64,000 nt of DNA from Luzula sylvatica (Eukaryota; Streptophyta; Magnoliopsida; Poales; Juncaceae). The position numbers and the translations under genes are program-made. Below, in pieces: positions 62,001 to 64,000 of this stretch. The stretch is from NCBI GenBank assembly GCA_946800325.1, contig OX326959.1:39670908-39734907 (forward strand). Direction: 5' to 3'. Position 1 is the first letter of the stretch, and every line of letters begins with the position of its first letter. The notes beneath the pieces were generated by a model that was not told the origin of the DNA, did not search any database, and was given only the letters and a program-made list of their open reading frames with translations.

Positions 62001-64000
62001 AAACACTAAGAAAGTTTGTTTTTCGATTCAAAACATGTTTTTAACGCTTTGAGGAGTTCAAATAACGTGTTTTTAGATCATTTGTATCGTATCTTTTACT
62101 ACATAACTTTTTACCAAATTTCACAAGCACTAAGAAAGTTTGTTTATCGATTCAAAACATGTTTTTAACGCTTTGAGTAGTTCAAATAACGTGTTTTTAG
62201 ATCATTTGTATCGTATCTTTTACTACATAACTTTTCACCAAATTTCACAAACACTAAGAAAGTTTGTTTTTCGATTCAAAACAAGATTTTAACGCTTTGA
62301 GGAGTTCAAATAACGTGTTTTTGGATCATTTGTATCGTATCTTTTACTACATAACTTTTCACCAAATTTCACAAACACTAAGAAAGTTTGTTTTTCGATT
62401 CAAAACAAGATTTTAACGCTTTGAGGAGTTCAAATAACGTGTTTTTAGATCATTTGTATCGTATCTTTTAGTACATAACTTTTCACCAAATTTTACAAAC
62501 ACTAAGAAAGTTTGTTTTTCTATTTAAAACAAGCTTTTAACGCTTTGAGGAGCTCAAATAACGTGTTTTTAGATCATTTGTAACTTTTCACCAAATTTCA
62601 CAAACACTAAGAAAGTTTGTTTTTCGATTCAAAACATGATTTTAACGCTTTGGGGAGTTCAAATAACGTGTTTTTAGATCATTTGTATCGTATCTTTTAC
62701 TACATAACTTTTCACCAAATTTCACAAACACTAAGAAATTTTGTTTTTCGATTCAAAACAAGATTTTAACGCTTTGAGGAGTTCAAATAACGTGTTTTTA
62801 GATCATTTGTATCGTATCTTTTAGTACATAGCTTTTCACCAAATTTCACAAACACTAAGAAAGTTTGTTTTTCTATTCAAAACAAGCTTTTAACGCTTTG
62901 AGGAGCTCAAATAACGTGTTTTTAGATCATTTGTAACTTTTCACCAAATTTCACAAACACTAAGAAAGTTTGTTTTTCGATTCATAACATGTTTTTAACG
63001 CTTTGAGTAGTTCAAATAACGTGTTTTTAGATCATTTGTATCGTATCTTTTACTACATAAGTTTTCACCAAATTTCACCAACACTAAGAAAGTTTGTTTT
63101 TCGATTCAAAACATGATTTTAACGCTTTGAGGAGTTCAAATAACGTGTTTTTAGATCATTTGTATCGTATCTTTTACTACATAACTTTTCACCAAATTTC
63201 ACAAACACTTAGAAAGTTTGTTTTTCGATTCAAAACAAGATTTTAACGCTTTGAGGAGTTCAAATAACGTGTTTTTAGATCATTTGTATCGTATCTTTTA
63301 CTACATAACTTTTCACCAAATTTCACAAACACTAAGAAAGTTTGTTTTTCAATTCAAAACATGTTTTTAACGCTTTGAGGAGTTCAAATAACGTGTTTTT
63401 AGATCATTTGTATCGTATCTTTTACTACATAACTTTTCACCAAATTTCACCAACACTAAGAAAGTTTGTTTTTTGATTCAAAACAATATTTTAACGCTTT
63501 GAGGAGTTCAAATAACGTGTTTTTAGATCATTTGTATCGTATCTTTTACTACATAACTTTTCACCAAATTTCACAAACACTAAGAAAGTTTGTTTTTCGA
63601 TTCAAAACAAGATTTTAACGATTTGAGGAGTTCAAATAACGTGTTTTTAGATCATTTGTATCGTATCTTTTACTACATAACTTTTCACCAAATTTCACAA
63701 ACACTAAGAAAGTTTGTTTTTTTATTCAAAACAAGTTTTTAACGCTTTGAGGAGCTCAAATAACGTGTTTTAGATCATTTGTAACTTTTCACCAAATTAC
63801 ACAAACACTAAGAAACTTTGTTTTTCGATTCAAAACAAGATTTTAACGCTTTGAGGAGTACAAATAACGTGTTTTTAGATCATTTGTACCGTATCTTTTA
63901 CTACATAACTTTTCACCAAATTTCACAACCAATAAGAAAGTTTGTTCTTCTATTCAAAACAAGTTTTTAACGCTTTGAGGAGCTCAAATAACGTGTTTTT
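59056..64000 (+). repeat. Satellite mosaic to the window end
   Basis: Same monomers in new combinations. 59842-60117 repeats the paired-monomer segment at 58603. 60720-61740 resembles 57308-58328 at offset 3,412, but without some private changes (ATTCTAACGCTTTTAGG is absent). About 62990-63780 resembles 58770-58980 followed by 56250-56760. A 123-bp form with TTTTAGATC lacking one T is near 63770. No gene seen. Confidence 0.8.

Larger units (their letters stand above)
42579..64000 (+). repeat. 124-bp satellite array, right of the retrotransposon
   Basis: Continuation of the same satellite, same orientation and same 124/123/105-bp monomer classes. It resumes exactly in the monomer that the retrotransposon split: CTTTG at 42579-42583 repeats CTTTG at 36104-36108. 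No gene or second mobile element is visible up to the window end, where the array is still running. Confidence 0.97.

Overview
The window suggests a nuclear heterochromatic segment of a flowering-plant chromosome. I read it by eye only. About 57.5 of the 64 kb is one tandem satellite with a 124-bp monomer (about 28% G+C), always in the same orientation. A single 6,470-bp LTR retrotransposon (36109-42578) interrupts it. The plant assignment rests on the retroelement: Ty3/gypsy of the Athila/Tat type, with a tRNA-Asp-like primer site, a long LTR and an Athila/Tat-style polypurine block. I do not recognise the satellite family and cannot name the species. I see no host gene, rRNA, tRNA or CRISPR array.

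Layout. 1-7457 and 7944-15400 are two essentially identical copies of a 7,943-bp unit. 15401-21140 holds divergent higher-order repeat (HOR) copies, including a 724-bp tandem duplication. 21141-36108 plus 42579-44344 (block A) is repeated as 44395-59055 (block B). Each block contains three copies of a HOR of about 2,669 bp (19 full-length plus 3 short 105-bp monomers). A and B differ by a few whole-monomer gains and losses and by a 1,943-bp duplication found only in A. 59056-64000 is a further mosaic of the same monomers.

The retrotransposon has two LTRs of 1,611 bp with no difference that I found, TG...CA ends and a 5-bp target duplication CTTTG. Block B carries the matching unoccupied site with a single CTTTG at 57290-57294, so the element probably arrived after A and B were duplicated. 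Its interior keeps a charged gag-position reading frame (broken by a frame change) and the C-terminal end of integrase. Protease, reverse transcriptase, RNase H and the integrase core are absent, so it can only have moved with enzymes supplied by another element. Its LTR has an unusual array of twelve 14-bp palindromes spaced near whole numbers of DNA turns, plus a nine-unit decamer repeat in the presumed leader.

The recurring 89-91-codon open frames in the satellite are explained by arithmetic: a 1-bp deletion makes a 123-bp monomer, which keeps one frame open across two monomers. They are not genes.
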